The position numbers were made by a program, and so were the translations under genes. Under the pieces are notes generated by a model. It was not told the DNA's origin and searched no databases. It saw only the letters and a program-made list of their open reading frames with translations. Below are positions 1 through 8,240 of a stretch of 64,000 nt of DNA, one piece after another; position 1 is the stretch's first letter, and each line of letters opens with the position of its first letter. This DNA is from Streptococcus pseudopneumoniae (GTDB taxonomy: Bacteria; Bacillota; Bacilli; Lactobacillales; Streptococcaceae). The DNA is taken from positions 1-64,000 of the forward strand of contig NZ_JUQX01000001.1 of NCBI RefSeq assembly GCF_001074565.1, in the 5' to 3' direction.

Positions 1-30
1 CAGCTCCCATCATATACAGAAATTTTAGAC

Positions 31-444
31 CTACATAACAAGTTTTAGCCCAGAGGCTACTAGTTTGACGGCTTTATATCCTGCATTTCTACCCTCAACC
101 CAGTCCGCTTTGACCTGCACATCTAGCAACTCAACGAATAGAGATCCACCAAACTCAATGGTTTCTTCAATTTCCTCGAAACTGCCATGAACTTCAATCT
201 TGATGGACTTAACGTCCTCTTGATCAATTAACCCATCATTTACGGCTTTAGCGGTTCGCTCATCAATTCCCTCTAAAATATAATGGCTCAAAATGTCCGT
301 CTGTTTACCGTCTTTGAACTTCTTACTTGGTCGAGCTTTGGAAAAATCTACTTGAATTTTCTTAGGAATATCAAATTGAGAGCTTTCAAGAGCTACTTCT
401 TTAAGTGAAAGCGGTGATGTTAGTTTAATTTTTTTGTTTGCCAT
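31..444 (-). CDS. Uncharacterised mobile-element protein, 137 aa
   Basis: I do not recognise a named family. It is a soluble protein with no signal peptide or membrane segment, a lysine-rich N-terminus and a strand-rich middle (IKIEVHGSF, SLFVELLDVQVKA). It is the second gene of a minus-strand pair, 17 nt behind the HTH/coiled-coil gene and so co-transcribed from the promoter near position 1100. Small basic genes in this place in phage-like or plasmid-like islands often serve replication or DNA binding, but that is inference. An ssDNA-binding or replication-accessory role is one possibility. The gene appears intact, ending in TAG. Confidence 0.6.
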   Translation of the reverse strand: MANKKIKLTSPLSLKEVALESSQFDIPKKIQVDFSKARPSKKFKDGKQTDILSHYILEGIDERTAKAVNDGLIDQEDVKSIKIEVHGSFEEIEETIEFGGSLFVELLDVQVKADWVEGRNAGYKAVKLVASGLKLVM

Positions 445-461
445 TTTTTATATTTCCTTTT

Positions 462-929
462 CTATTTTTTCAATTTTGAGAAGAACCCTTTTGCCTGTTT
501 TTCTTCCAAGGCTTCAAGTCGTTCTTCTAGCTTTTTTAATGTTTTTAAATCCATTTCTAATGAAATCAGTTTAAAATTCACATCTTTATTCTTTATTTTT
601 TGATTTTCTTGAAATTTTTTTAACTCAGCCACGTCTTGTTTAAGTGCCCTTTCTTCAGCACTTTTTAGATCGCCCCATACAGCAGTTACAGCTTCAGTCA
701 TGTTTTTTGTTTCATCAATTCGCTTAGAAAGTTTGATAAACTTTTCAAATTCTTCTTCAGTAAATTGATAATGGTCTTTTACGTGCTTACGTGTGACCTT
801 TATTTTGACTTTCTTAAACTCGTAACCTGACAAGCGTTCAATACTTATCCGCCATTTCTTAACAGCGCTGTAGGACTTGCCAGTAGCTTCCATGATGTCT
901 TTATATTCGTAATAATTCTTATTCGGCAT
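462..929 (-). CDS. HTH plus coiled-coil DNA-binding protein of a mobile element, 155 aa
   Basis: Residues 1-50 look like a MerR/excisionase-type helix-turn-helix (YKDIMEATGKSYSAVKKWR). The C-terminal half (about 85-150) is a lysine/glutamate-rich coiled coil ending in a basic tail (KGFFSKLKK). This layout resembles accessory replication or partition proteins of Gram-positive theta plasmids and early genes of integrative elements; no precise family is claimed. The ATG at 929 follows an AAAGGAG ribosome site. It is the first gene of the minus-strand pair, with a leader of about 160 nt from the predicted promoter at 1125-1097. That leader is overlapped by a predicted antisense transcript. Confidence 0.6.
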   Translation of the reverse strand: MPNKNYYEYKDIMEATGKSYSAVKKWRISIERLSGYEFKKVKIKVTRKHVKDHYQFTEEEFEKFIKLSKRIDETKNMTEAVTAVWGDLKSAEERALKQDVAELKKFQENQKIKNKDVNFKLISLEMDLKTLKKLEERLEALEEKQAKGFFSKLKK

Positions 930-956
930 CTCCTTTCCTCTTTTCTGTATATATGA

Positions 957-1019
957 TATAATTTAGATAGATTTATTTTATTGAGCCTTTGAAGATTTTT
1001 CTTCAAAGACTTTTTTATA
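957..1019 (+). ncRNA. Candidate short antisense RNA against the leader of the HTH gene
   Basis: An extended -10 promoter reads on the plus strand (TG at 954-955, TATAAT at 957-962). About 20 nt later a stem begins: left arm 985-995, right arm 1000-1010, one mismatch, closed by TTTTTT at 1011-1016. That is a rho-independent terminator pointing rightward. No plus-strand gene lies upstream, and on the minus strand the hairpin has no U-tract. The predicted RNA runs from about 969 to about 1017 (~50 nt) and would be fully complementary to the 5' leader of the minus-strand operon. Transcription is inferred only; the -35 region is poor. Confidence 0.4.
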
Positions 1020-1045
1020 CAATCATAGACAGTTACCCCCAATTC

Positions 1046-1148
1046 TTGCCAAACATAGTATAGTTTGATATAATTAGTCTTAATAAGACTAATTATATTT
1101 TAGTCCAAATAAGACTAATTGTCAACAAAAAAATAGTCTTATTTGGAA
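1046..1148. promoter_or_regulatory. Divergent promoters with three operator dyads
   Basis: Plus promoter for the repressor: TTGCCA 1046-1051, 17-bp spacer, TATAAT 1069-1074 with an upstream TG. Minus promoter for the early genes: TTGACA at 1125-1120, 17-bp spacer, TAAAAT at 1102-1097. Three dyads share the half-site TTAGTC and 7-bp spacing. Site 1 is a perfect palindrome (arms 1068-1082 and 1084-1098) covering the plus -10 and both start regions. Site 2 is 1100-1118 (TTAGTC and GACTAA), inside the minus spacer. Site 3 begins TAGTC at 1134 and has a degenerate second half. The arrangement predicts graded repression of the minus operon and autoregulation by the XRE repressor. Confidence 0.75.
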
Positions 1149-1171
1149 TTTTTTTGAAAGTAGGTATTTAT

Positions 1172-1711
1172 ATGTTAGATTTTCCAAACAGATTAAAAGA
1201 AAAACGAAAAAATAAAGGATATACCCAAGAACAAATGTCTAAACTCTTAGATATTGGGCAGAGCGCCTATGCCAAGTGGGAAAACGGTCGGACTGAACCC
1301 ACTCTCGAAAATATAGTAAAACTATCAAAAATACTAGATACTTCCACTGATGAACTATTGGGAAGACAAGTCAATTTTGGAGACAGGATTATATTTGATA
1401 TATCTAAATATGACTTAAGCAATTTGAAGAACTTTAGTGAACAAGAGATTTATGATTTAAAAGCTACAATAGTTCTTGAATTGTTAGATGAGTCCACAAA
1501 TACACTAGCAGTCAAAAATAGACTAACTATCAAAAACAAACTTGACAAAGATGAAGAAAGCATTTTAGATGCTTTGCTTACTGAATCTAAAACATTTGCA
1601 GATGAGATAATAGCATTTGATAAATTCAGAAAATCACAAAAAAGTTTTAAATGGCCTTGGCAAAAAAATAACAACAATTTAACAACAAAAGACTCAAATA
1701 ATATCAAATAG
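1172..1711 (+). CDS. XRE-family repressor of the mobile element, 179 aa
   Basis: The N-terminal lambda-type helix-turn-helix (residues 1-62) is clear: RLKEKRKNKGYTQEQM, then SAYAKWENGRTEP recognition-helix sequence and DELLGR. The C-terminal half is helical and unrecognised. It is not an S24 autoprotease, so induction would not be by classical RecA-driven self-cleavage. The start is placed at ATG 1172, preceded by AAAGTAGG; the reading frame opens at a TTG at 1154, but that has no ribosome site. It faces the two early genes across the operator cluster and is followed by a terminator at 1806-1843. Its role as master repressor of the element is inferred from family and layout. Confidence 0.85.
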   Translation: MLDFPNRLKEKRKNKGYTQEQMSKLLDIGQSAYAKWENGRTEPTLENIVKLSKILDTSTDELLGRQVNFGDRIIFDISKYDLSNLKNFSEQEIYDLKATIVLELLDESTNTLAVKNRLTIKNKLDKDEESILDALLTESKTFADEIIAFDKFRKSQKSFKWPWQKNNNNLTTKDSNNIK

Positions 1712-1805
1712 TACTCATTGATTGTATTATCAATCACTATTAAATCAACTATCCTAAATAGTCAATATCTGACTTTTAGTGAGTGGGAATAAAGTTAATG
1801 ATTTT

Positions 1806-1843
1806 AAAAAGCCCTAGAAATGTTGACTTCTAGGACTTTTTTT
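1806..1843 (+). terminator. Rho-independent terminator behind the repressor
   Basis: Inverted repeat AAAAAGCCCTAGAA / TTCTAGGACTTTTT with a run of seven T. The rest of the gap (1712-1805 and 1844-1979) holds only a weak 6-bp dyad (TGATTG/CAATCA near 1717-1735) and a C-rich tract (CCCTCCCCCCC at 1881-1891). I see no gene in it, and no attachment site can be proven because only one end of the element is visible. Confidence 0.8.
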
Positions 1844-1979
1844 CAATTTTGAAATTCGATGGTTTCAAGGTTGTAGGAATCCCTCCCCCCCTACTTCTCT
1901 TTTTAAATCCCTGAAAGCATGCTATAATATAGTAAGTATAGTTCAATAATCTGACTATAAAAGTCAACGACAAAGATTT

Positions 1980-2025
1980 CTTACATCATCCGTAAGTGTT
2001 ATTCTACTCTGATTCATACTATAAT
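1980..2025 (+). promoter_or_regulatory. Promoter of the Bce-type operon with likely response-regulator dyad
   Basis: TATAAT at 2020-2025 has no good -35 (TGTTAT at 1997-2002). Directly upstream is an inverted repeat CTTAC-N7-GTAAG (1980-1996), and further up is TGACT-N5-AGTCA (1952-1966). A weak -35 abutted by a dyad is what is expected of a promoter activated by an OmpR-family regulator. Binding by the regulator encoded at 4905-5588 is inferred from co-location. Confidence 0.45.
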
Positions 2026-2054
2026 GAAAGTAACAAAAGATGGAGGTGTTTCAC

Positions 2055-2828
2055 ATGGAAACCATTTTACGAGTAGAATCATTAAAAAAGCATTATGGAA
2101 AAGAGCCGAATATCACAAAAGCCTTGAACGGCATATCTTTTCAAGTTGTAAAAGGTGAGTTCTTAGGAATTATGGGAAGCAGTGGATCTGGGAAAACAAC
2201 CCTTCTTAACTGTCTCGCCACTATCATCAAACCAACTGACGGTTCCATTCAAATGCAAGAAAAGGATTTAGGTCAATTAAAAGGTAGTCAGTTAGCTGAT
2301 TATCGTGGTAAGGAAATTGGTTACCTCTTTCAAAATTTTGAGCTTTTGGACAATCTGACAGCCAAAGAAAATATTTTACTTCCCTTGTCTTTGCACAAGG
2401 TCGATGCCAACGAAAGCAAGGTTCGATTAGAATTGCTTTCCCAATATCTGGATATTTCTGAACTTCTGGATAAGTTCCCATCTCAATTATCGGGTGGTCA
2501 ACGGCAAAGGGTAGCTGCTGCGCGCGCCTTGATTTTAGACCCTAAGATTGTATTTGCGGATGAGCCCACAGGGGCTTTGGATTCAAAAAATGCAACTATT
2601 TTAATGCAAAAATTATCCGAAATGAATCAAGTTGAAGAAACCACCATTCTCATGGTGACCCACGATTCAGTTGTAGCCAGCTTTTGCAACCGCATCTTGT
2701 TTATCCAAGACGGAAAACTATTCCATGAAATCCGACGCGATTATCCAAGAGAAAGTCAAGAAGATTTTTACCACAGAATATTAAAGGTCATGGCTGCACT
2801 GGCTGGAGGTGATGGCAATGTTTTCTAA
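2055..2828 (+). CDS. Bce-type ABC transporter ATPase
   Basis: ATP-binding subunit of a peptide-antibiotic sensing/detoxification transporter (MacB/BceA branch). Visible motifs are Walker A GSSGSGKTT (about residues 41-49), a Q-loop in YLFQNF, the signature LSGGQRQR, Walker B VFADEPTGALD and the switch His in THD. The start is set at ATG 2055, 8 nt after GGAGG; the ATG at 2040 overlaps that ribosome site. Its 3' end overlaps the permease start by 11 nt, so the pair is translationally coupled. BceA relatives protect against bacitracin, lantibiotics or related cell-wall-active peptides; the substrate here cannot be read from sequence. Confidence 0.9.
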   Translation: METILRVESLKKHYGKEPNITKALNGISFQVVKGEFLGIMGSSGSGKTTLLNCLATIIKPTDGSIQMQEKDLGQLKGSQLADYRGKEIGYLFQNFELLDNLTAKENILLPLSLHKVDANESKVRLELLSQYLDISELLDKFPSQLSGGQRQRVAAARALILDPKIVFADEPTGALDSKNATILMQKLSEMNQVEETTILMVTHDSVVASFCNRILFIQDGKLFHEIRRDYPRESQEDFYHRILKVMAALAGGDGNVF

Positions 2829-4872
2829 ATTAGTTTCAAGAAATAGCAAGAGAGATCGAAAAAATAATGGCTTGTACTTCAGTTCCATGGTTCTTTCTAT
2901 TATCTCCTTTTACATCATCCTTTCTTTGTCCCATCAAGATGTGATGATCTTTCTAAAACAAATAGAAAGTGACGCTGTAAATAAACTCTTTAGCATGATT
3001 CCTATTCTTTACGTAGCAACGCTCTTTATTCTCTTTTTTCTAGTCTACTTCGCAAGCAGTATGCAGATGGAAAGGAGAAAACATGAATTTGGTGTCTATC
3101 TCACACTGGGAATGCGAAGAACCAAACTGTTCTTGCTAGTCCTCCTTGAGGATTTGAGAAACAGTGTCCTTGCCCTTGGAGTAGGTCTTCCAATTTCAAT
3201 CTTGATTTCAGAACTAATCAGCCTAATAACCGCTAAAATTGTGGGACTAGGGATTATTGAGCATCAATTTTCTCTATCTACTACAGCTCTACTCTATACA
3301 GTCATCGGCTTCCTAGCCGTAAAATTAGCTGTTTTTGTCCTTTTAAGTGCAAAAACAGCCAATAAGGAAATCGGAAACCTGCTTGCCTATTCACCCTCTG
3401 GAATGAAGAAACTACTCCCCAAGGGTGTGTACCTTCTTGCTTCAGTCCTCGGAATTTTGCTTCTAGGAACAGCCTATTACATGGGTATGAGTGGACGAGC
3501 TTGGAAGAGTGTCATAACCATGGGCATCACTGTTCTCTTGGGGACTCTGGGAACCATCCTACTCTTCTTTGGCATGCGTTTATTTATAGACTTTTTGGTC
3601 AAGCTTGGAAAAAATCGAAAACTTCATGCCTATAATTTTAGACAGATTCAGGAATTAGTTATCCAGCGCTCAACTATACTGGCTATCTGCTCCCTCTTAA
3701 TCTTTTCTGCCTTGTGCCTCTTTGGAGCAGGTGTGGCCATTGCAAGTGGCAATTCAGGCAACCAAACCCACGTTTTGGATTATACATTTAGAGATAGCAA
3801 GCAGGAAACAGATGAAAATCTTGATGTAAATACAGTAAAAAAAGAGCTTGAAGCTGCTGGACTAGCATCACAGTTTTCAAAGATTCTGCAAATCAAAGTC
3901 GGCAAACCGAAAGAACACGAGTCCGTGTCCTTCGAAGAGGTCATCAAGGAGTTGAAAAAGCAAAAAGACAGCAAGAACAAGGAAATTTTGCTCCGTAAAT
4001 TTAAACAGTCTACTACTTCCCACCTCATGCCAGTTTCCGAATACAATGAACTTAGAAAGGCTGCCAATCTCCCTCCTCTAGAATTAACTAGCAAGGAAGC
4101 CTACTTGTATATGGGGAAAGATTTCCTGCCGGATGAAAGTCTTGTCAACTCTGTTCTGAAGACAAAGCCTCAAATCAAAGTCATGGGAAATGATGTAAAA
4201 TTGATTGGAGAGGTACAGTCTTTACCAATCGTAACGGATCGTGAAATCACCCTCTCTGTTGCCCTCATAGTCCCAGATGAAGTCTTTGTGAACTATACAG
4301 ACGGTCGCTACTCAAACTATGTCAGCGGTATCTTGGCTCCTGAGCTAATCAAGGAAAAAGGTCTGATGAAAGCTATCTCAGATACAAATGAAAAGCTGAA
4401 TCAAACCTCTCTTGGCTATGAAAGCTATATACAAAATATGGGGCGCCAATTATTTTACATTATCTCTGCTAGCTATATTACTATTTATCTGGCAATCATT
4501 TTCCTTGTCGTTGCAAATACAATCATTGGCGTTCAGTTTTTGATGGGGCAGAGACAATCCTACAGACGATATCAAACCTTGATCCATCTTGGAGCTAACT
4601 ACGAAACTCTTTGTAAATCTTCAGAAAAACAAATCAACTGGTATTTCGGTCTGCCAATAGCCATTGCACTTCTCAGTAGTAGCTTCGGAGTGGGCTCCCT
4701 CCTCACAGGAATAGTACCCGCTAGCGCAAGAATGGTTATGGGGCAAAAATTTATCACAGCCATGCTGATAGTACTGCTCTTAGCTGGCTTTGAAGTCATC
4801 TATATAAAAATTGTAAAGAAAAATAGCAACAAGTACTTGTTGTCCTTAATGGAACCAAAAAGAGATGAATAA
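2818..4872 (+). CDS. Bce-type ABC transporter permease (FtsX-like), 684 aa
   Basis: Large FtsX-family permease with the BceB layout. There is an N-terminal membrane helix, a helix group up to about residue 310, a large extracellular domain (about 315-540) and a final group of helices including YIISASYITIYLAIIFLVVAN-like sequence near the C-terminus. The extracellular domain is where BceB proteins sense peptide antibiotics and where they couple to their kinase. The start is taken at ATG 2818, nine bases after the GGAGG at 2805-2809; GTG 2809 and ATG 2812 are too close to it. The large external domain and the co-encoded two-component system make this a sensory transporter. Confidence 0.9.
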   Translation: MFSKLVSRNSKRDRKNNGLYFSSMVLSIISFYIILSLSHQDVMIFLKQIESDAVNKLFSMIPILYVATLFILFFLVYFASSMQMERRKHEFGVYLTLGMRRTKLFLLVLLEDLRNSVLALGVGLPISILISELISLITAKIVGLGIIEHQFSLSTTALLYTVIGFLAVKLAVFVLLSAKTANKEIGNLLAYSPSGMKKLLPKGVYLLASVLGILLLGTAYYMGMSGRAWKSVITMGITVLLGTLGTILLFFGMRLFIDFLVKLGKNRKLHAYNFRQIQELVIQRSTILAICSLLIFSALCLFGAGVAIASGNSGNQTHVLDYTFRDSKQETDENLDVNTVKKELEAAGLASQFSKILQIKVGKPKEHESVSFEEVIKELKKQKDSKNKEILLRKFKQSTTSHLMPVSEYNELRKAANLPPLELTSKEAYLYMGKDFLPDESLVNSVLKTKPQIKVMGNDVKLIGEVQSLPIVTDREITLSVALIVPDEVFVNYTDGRYSNYVSGILAPELIKEKGLMKAISDTNEKLNQTSLGYESYIQNMGRQLFYIISASYITIYLAIIFLVVANTIIGVQFLMGQRQSYRRYQTLIHLGANYETLCKSSEKQINWYFGLPIAIALLSSSFGVGSLLTGIVPASARMVMGQKFITAMLIVLLLAGFEVIYIKIVKKNSNKYLLSLMEPKRDE

Positions 4873-4904
4873 GGTAGAATAAAATAGGAAAAGGAGGAAC
4901 CGAT

Positions 4905-5588
4905 ATGAAGCATATTCTGGTAATTGAAGATGAAGCCTTGATTCGAGATGAAATTGTCATCTTGTTAGAGAAAGCGGGTTATCAAGTTGATAAGTTGACT
5001 GACTTCAAAGATACAACCCAGCAAGTGTTGCAATACGATACGGATCTAATCATACTGGATTTGAATTTGCCGGGAGAAACAGGTTTTCAAATTTGTAAAA
5101 ATCTCAAGTCAAAACGCTCTGTGCCCATATTGGTTCTCACTTCCCGTGAACAACTAAAAGATGAGATCTACGCCCTAAAATTAGGGGCTGACGAGTACTT
5201 AACAAAACCTTTCAAGAAAGAAAGATTTTTGGCTCGTATAGAAAACATCTTGAAACGCTATGAAGGTAGACAAAATTTGCTTGAAAAAGATAATTTCCTG
5301 CTGGATAGAAATACCTATACCCTTTATATCAACGGACATTCGATTTTACTCCCCCAAAATCAAGGGAAATTGCTAGAAACCTTATTAGCGGCAACTGATT
5401 CTGTCGTCACAAAAGAAGAACTAAGCATGAAACTGTGGAATACAACTGAGTTTATAGATGAAAATGCCCTTCAAGTAAATATTGCAAGACTCAAAAAGGT
5501 GATGAAACAGGCTGGTATTGCACTTAAAGTCAAGTCCGTCAGAGGTATTGGTTACAAGTTAGAAGAGGTAGGCCCAGATGAAACATAA
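4905..5588 (+). CDS. OmpR-family response regulator (BceR-like)
   Basis: Receiver domain at residues 1-115 with the acidic pocket (E8, D9), phospho-acceptor D52 in ILDLNLPG, and the conserved Lys in TKPF. A winged-helix DNA-binding domain follows at about 130-225, including RGIGYKLEE. AAAGGAGG lies before the ATG. The last 11 nt overlap the kinase start, so the two are coupled. The expected target is the operon's own promoter at 1980-2025; this is inferred from the autoregulation usual in Bce modules. Confidence 0.92.
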   Translation: MKHILVIEDEALIRDEIVILLEKAGYQVDKLTDFKDTTQQVLQYDTDLIILDLNLPGETGFQICKNLKSKRSVPILVLTSREQLKDEIYALKLGADEYLTKPFKKERFLARIENILKRYEGRQNLLEKDNFLLDRNTYTLYINGHSILLPQNQGKLLETLLAATDSVVTKEELSMKLWNTTEFIDENALQVNIARLKKVMKQAGIALKVKSVRGIGYKLEEVGPDET

Positions 5589-6576
5589 TCTAAACTATCT
5601 GACTACTTACCTGCCCTGGTTACTTGTTCTTTTGGTATTTGATCTATTTACAGCTGTCCTGCTTTGGCTTTCAGATGTGAGAATGTTTCAAGCCCTCATC
5701 CTTCTCTATATTTTAGCCACCGTCCTGCTTTTTTTCATCCTATCATTCCTACTGATAAGAAAAAAGAGAAAAAAATCCGCTGCCTATAAAGCCTTCATAT
5801 CCAATCCCAAGATCGATACGGAGCTTGAATTATTGCATTTATCAAGTGCCTCAGAGAAAGAAAGCATTGAAAAAATGGCAGATACACTTTATCAAAAGCA
5901 GGCTGAAATAGGAAAACTCAACTCATTACTAGCCGAGTATGAGGACTATGTTGAAAAATGGGCTCATGAAATCAAACTTCCTTTATCGCTTCTTTCCCTC
6001 CTTTTAGACAATCAAAGTGACCAACTACCTCGGGATACTGCTTTTAAATTGGACTATGTGAAAAATCAAATCCAAGGAAATGTGTCACAGATCCTATTCT
6101 ACTACAGAGTGAAAAGTGAGAAAAATGATTTTCTATTTGAAGACCTTGACCTAGAAGATTGTATCCAGGATCTTTTGGAGAACTTTGATCCCTTGCTCAA
6201 AGAAAAAAATTTTACGATTAAGTTAGAAAACATACAAGGAATCTGCTACACCGATCAACGCAGTTTTGAATTTATCCTCTCTCAAATCCTAGCCAACGCT
6301 CTTAAATACAGCTCTGACAAGCCCGAACTCAATATTTCTATGTCAAGAGACAAGGGACGCACAAGTCTGATTATTAGGGATAATGGCTGCGGAGTTAAAG
6401 CTTGCGACCTCCCTCATATCTTTGAAAAAGGCTTTACAGGTGATTCAGGAGAGACAAGGAAAAAATCAACAGGCATGGGACTCTATCTGGTCAAACAATT
6501 AGCAGATACTTTAAAAATCGAAATCACAGTAAAATCCGAATGGATGCAAGGATTTGAAATCACTCTTTCTATTTAG
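5578..6576 (+). CDS. Intramembrane-sensing histidine kinase (BceS-like), 332 aa
   Basis: Two membrane helices (about 13-32 and 37-60) are separated by only a few residues. There is no extracellular sensor domain, the hallmark of kinases that read their signal through a partner ABC permease. The H-box is EKWAHEIKLPLS with His130, followed by an N-box (ANALKYSS), G1 box (IRDNGCGV) and G2 box (TGMGLYLVK). It is the last gene of the module, and a bidirectional terminator follows at 6629-6660. Confidence 0.92.
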   Translation: MKHNLNYLTTYLPWLLVLLVFDLFTAVLLWLSDVRMFQALILLYILATVLLFFILSFLLIRKKRKKSAAYKAFISNPKIDTELELLHLSSASEKESIEKMADTLYQKQAEIGKLNSLLAEYEDYVEKWAHEIKLPLSLLSLLLDNQSDQLPRDTAFKLDYVKNQIQGNVSQILFYYRVKSEKNDFLFEDLDLEDCIQDLLENFDPLLKEKNFTIKLENIQGICYTDQRSFEFILSQILANALKYSSDKPELNISMSRDKGRTSLIIRDNGCGVKACDLPHIFEKGFTGDSGETRKKSTGMGLYLVKQLADTLKIEITVKSEWMQGFEITLSI

Positions 6577-6628
6577 TAATTTTTCGATTAAGAAAATTGC
6601 CTAATCATAGAAAGTACATATTTTATAT

Positions 6629-6660
6629 AAAAAAGGAAAGCACTTCTGCTTCCCTTTTTA
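6629..6660. terminator. Bidirectional terminator between the kinase gene and ffh
   Basis: The hairpin AAAAAAGGAAAGCA / TGCTTCCCTTTTT is flanked by A and T runs on both strands. It closes the Bce operon from the left and ffh from the right. Confidence 0.75.
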
Positions 6661-8229
6661 TTTACGTTTTTTCTTCGCTTTTTTCATTTTGTTGGCCATA
6701 CGTTTCATAGACTGTTTCATGGCAAATTCACCGATTTTACCTTTGAGTCCGCCACCAAACATCTGGCTCATATCTGGCATGCCTGCGCCTCCGAGACCTG
6801 ACATATCCGGCATTCCACCTTGTCCCATCATGTCTTCGAGGGCAGACATATCCATTCCTCCCATATTTGGCATATTTTTTGGAAGGTTATTGGGATTGAT
6901 TCCCATCTGCTTCATCATCTTGTTCATATCACCTGACATGACACCTTGCATGAGCTGTTTGGCCTGATTAAAGTCCTTGATGAATTTATTGACTTCGACA
7001 AAGGTATTTCCAGAACCTGCAGCGATACGACGGCGACGACTTGGATTTAACAAATCAGGATTTTCACGCTCCTCAGGAGTCATCGAAGATACGATGGCAC
7101 GTTTACGCGCAATTTGGCGCTCATCCACCTTCATATTTTGAAGAGCTGGATTATTAGCCATCCCTGGAATCATCTTGAGCAAGTCTTCCATCGGCCCCAT
7201 GTTTTGCACCTGATCTAATTGATCAATGAAATCATTGAAATCAAAGGTGTTTTCACGCATCTTCTCAGCCATTTCAAGGGCTTTTTGCTCATCGTATTCC
7301 TGAGAAGCTTTCTCAATAAGAGTAAGCATATCCCCCATACCAAGGATACGGCTAGACATACGGTCTGGGTGGAAGGTTTCAATATCTGTAATCTTTTCAC
7401 CCGTACCAGTGAACTTGATTGGTTTTCCAGTGATGTGACGAACAGATAGAGCCGCACCACCACGAGTATCTCCATCAATCTTGGTAAGGATGACCCCAGT
7501 CACTTCCAACTGAGCATTAAACTCACGGGCGACATTGGCCGCTTCCTGACCAATCATGGCATCAATGACGAGCAGGATTTCATTTGGTTGAGCCAAAGCC
7601 TTAACATCACGAAGCTCATTCATCAAGAGCTCATCAATCTGCAAACGACCTGCCGTATCAATCAAGACGTAATCATTATGGTTGGCTTGCGCTTGTTCCA
7701 ATCCTTGACGAACAATTTCAACGGCCGGAACTTCTGTTCCAAGAGCGAAAACAGGAACATCAATCTGTTGTCCAAGTGTCTTCAACTGGTCGATGGCAGC
7801 TGGGCGGTAAATATCCGCCGCAATCATCAAAGGACGTGCATTATCTTCCTTCTTGAGTTTGTTAGCCAGCTTACCAGCAAAGGTTGTTTTACCAGCCCCT
7901 TGCAAACCGACCATCATGATAATGGTAGGAATCTTAGGTGACTTGATAATTTCAGCCGTATCAGATCCTAAAACAGCTGTCAATTCCTCATCAACGATTT
8001 TGATAATCTGTTGTGCTGGATTAAGGGTATCAATGACCTCGTGTCCGACTGCACGCTCACGAACCTTCTTGATAAAGTCCTTTACAACAGGCAAAGCAAC
8101 GTCGGCTTCCAGCAAAGCTAAACGGATTTCCTTGGTTGCTTCTTGGACATCAGCCTCAGAAATTTTTCCTTTTTTACGTAGATTTTTAAAGACGTTCTGC
8201 AAACGTTCTGTTAAACTTTCAAATGCCAT
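6658..8229 (-). CDS. ffh: Signal recognition particle GTPase Ffh
   Basis: SRP54 protein that binds 4.5S RNA and the signal peptides of nascent membrane proteins, and docks with FtsY. An N-domain (residues 1-90) is followed by the G-domain with P-loop GLQGAGKTTFAGKL and DTAGR, LTKIDG motifs. The M-domain follows (about 300-430) with a Met/Gly-rich C-terminal stretch (GGMDMSALEDMMGQGGM) and a lysine-rich tail. The length of 523 aa is normal for streptococci. It lies 11 nt behind ylxM and is co-transcribed from the ylxM promoter. Confidence 0.98.
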   Translation of the reverse strand: MAFESLTERLQNVFKNLRKKGKISEADVQEATKEIRLALLEADVALPVVKDFIKKVRERAVGHEVIDTLNPAQQIIKIVDEELTAVLGSDTAEIIKSPKIPTIIMMVGLQGAGKTTFAGKLANKLKKEDNARPLMIAADIYRPAAIDQLKTLGQQIDVPVFALGTEVPAVEIVRQGLEQAQANHNDYVLIDTAGRLQIDELLMNELRDVKALAQPNEILLVIDAMIGQEAANVAREFNAQLEVTGVILTKIDGDTRGGAALSVRHITGKPIKFTGTGEKITDIETFHPDRMSSRILGMGDMLTLIEKASQEYDEQKALEMAEKMRENTFDFNDFIDQLDQVQNMGPMEDLLKMIPGMANNPALQNMKVDERQIARKRAIVSSMTPEERENPDLLNPSRRRRIAAGSGNTFVEVNKFIKDFNQAKQLMQGVMSGDMNKMMKQMGINPNNLPKNMPNMGGMDMSALEDMMGQGGMPDMSGLGGAGMPDMSQMFGGGLKGKIGEFAMKQSMKRMANKMKKAKKKRK

Positions 8230-8240
8230 TTTTCTTCCTC

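Noticed and set aside
1..30. Possible start of a further minus-strand gene (ATG at position 10)
   Set aside because: It has no ribosome site, and only three codons lie inside the window.
845..1042. 65-aa minus-strand ORF in the leader of the HTH gene
   Set aside because: It has no ribosome site, overlaps the well-supported 155-aa gene in another frame, and its sequence is low-complexity basic. It may be read in the leader but I cannot support it as a gene.
1717..1735. TGATTG/CAATCA dyad as a terminator of the repressor gene
   Set aside because: The stem is only 6 bp with no T-run; the real terminator is at 1806-1843.
6576..6598. AT-rich dyad (AATTTTTCG...AAGAAAATT) resembling a dif/XerS site
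   Set aside because: The arms and spacer do not match the streptococcal difSL form as I recall it, xerS is not nearby, and the dyad lies in a normal terminator region.
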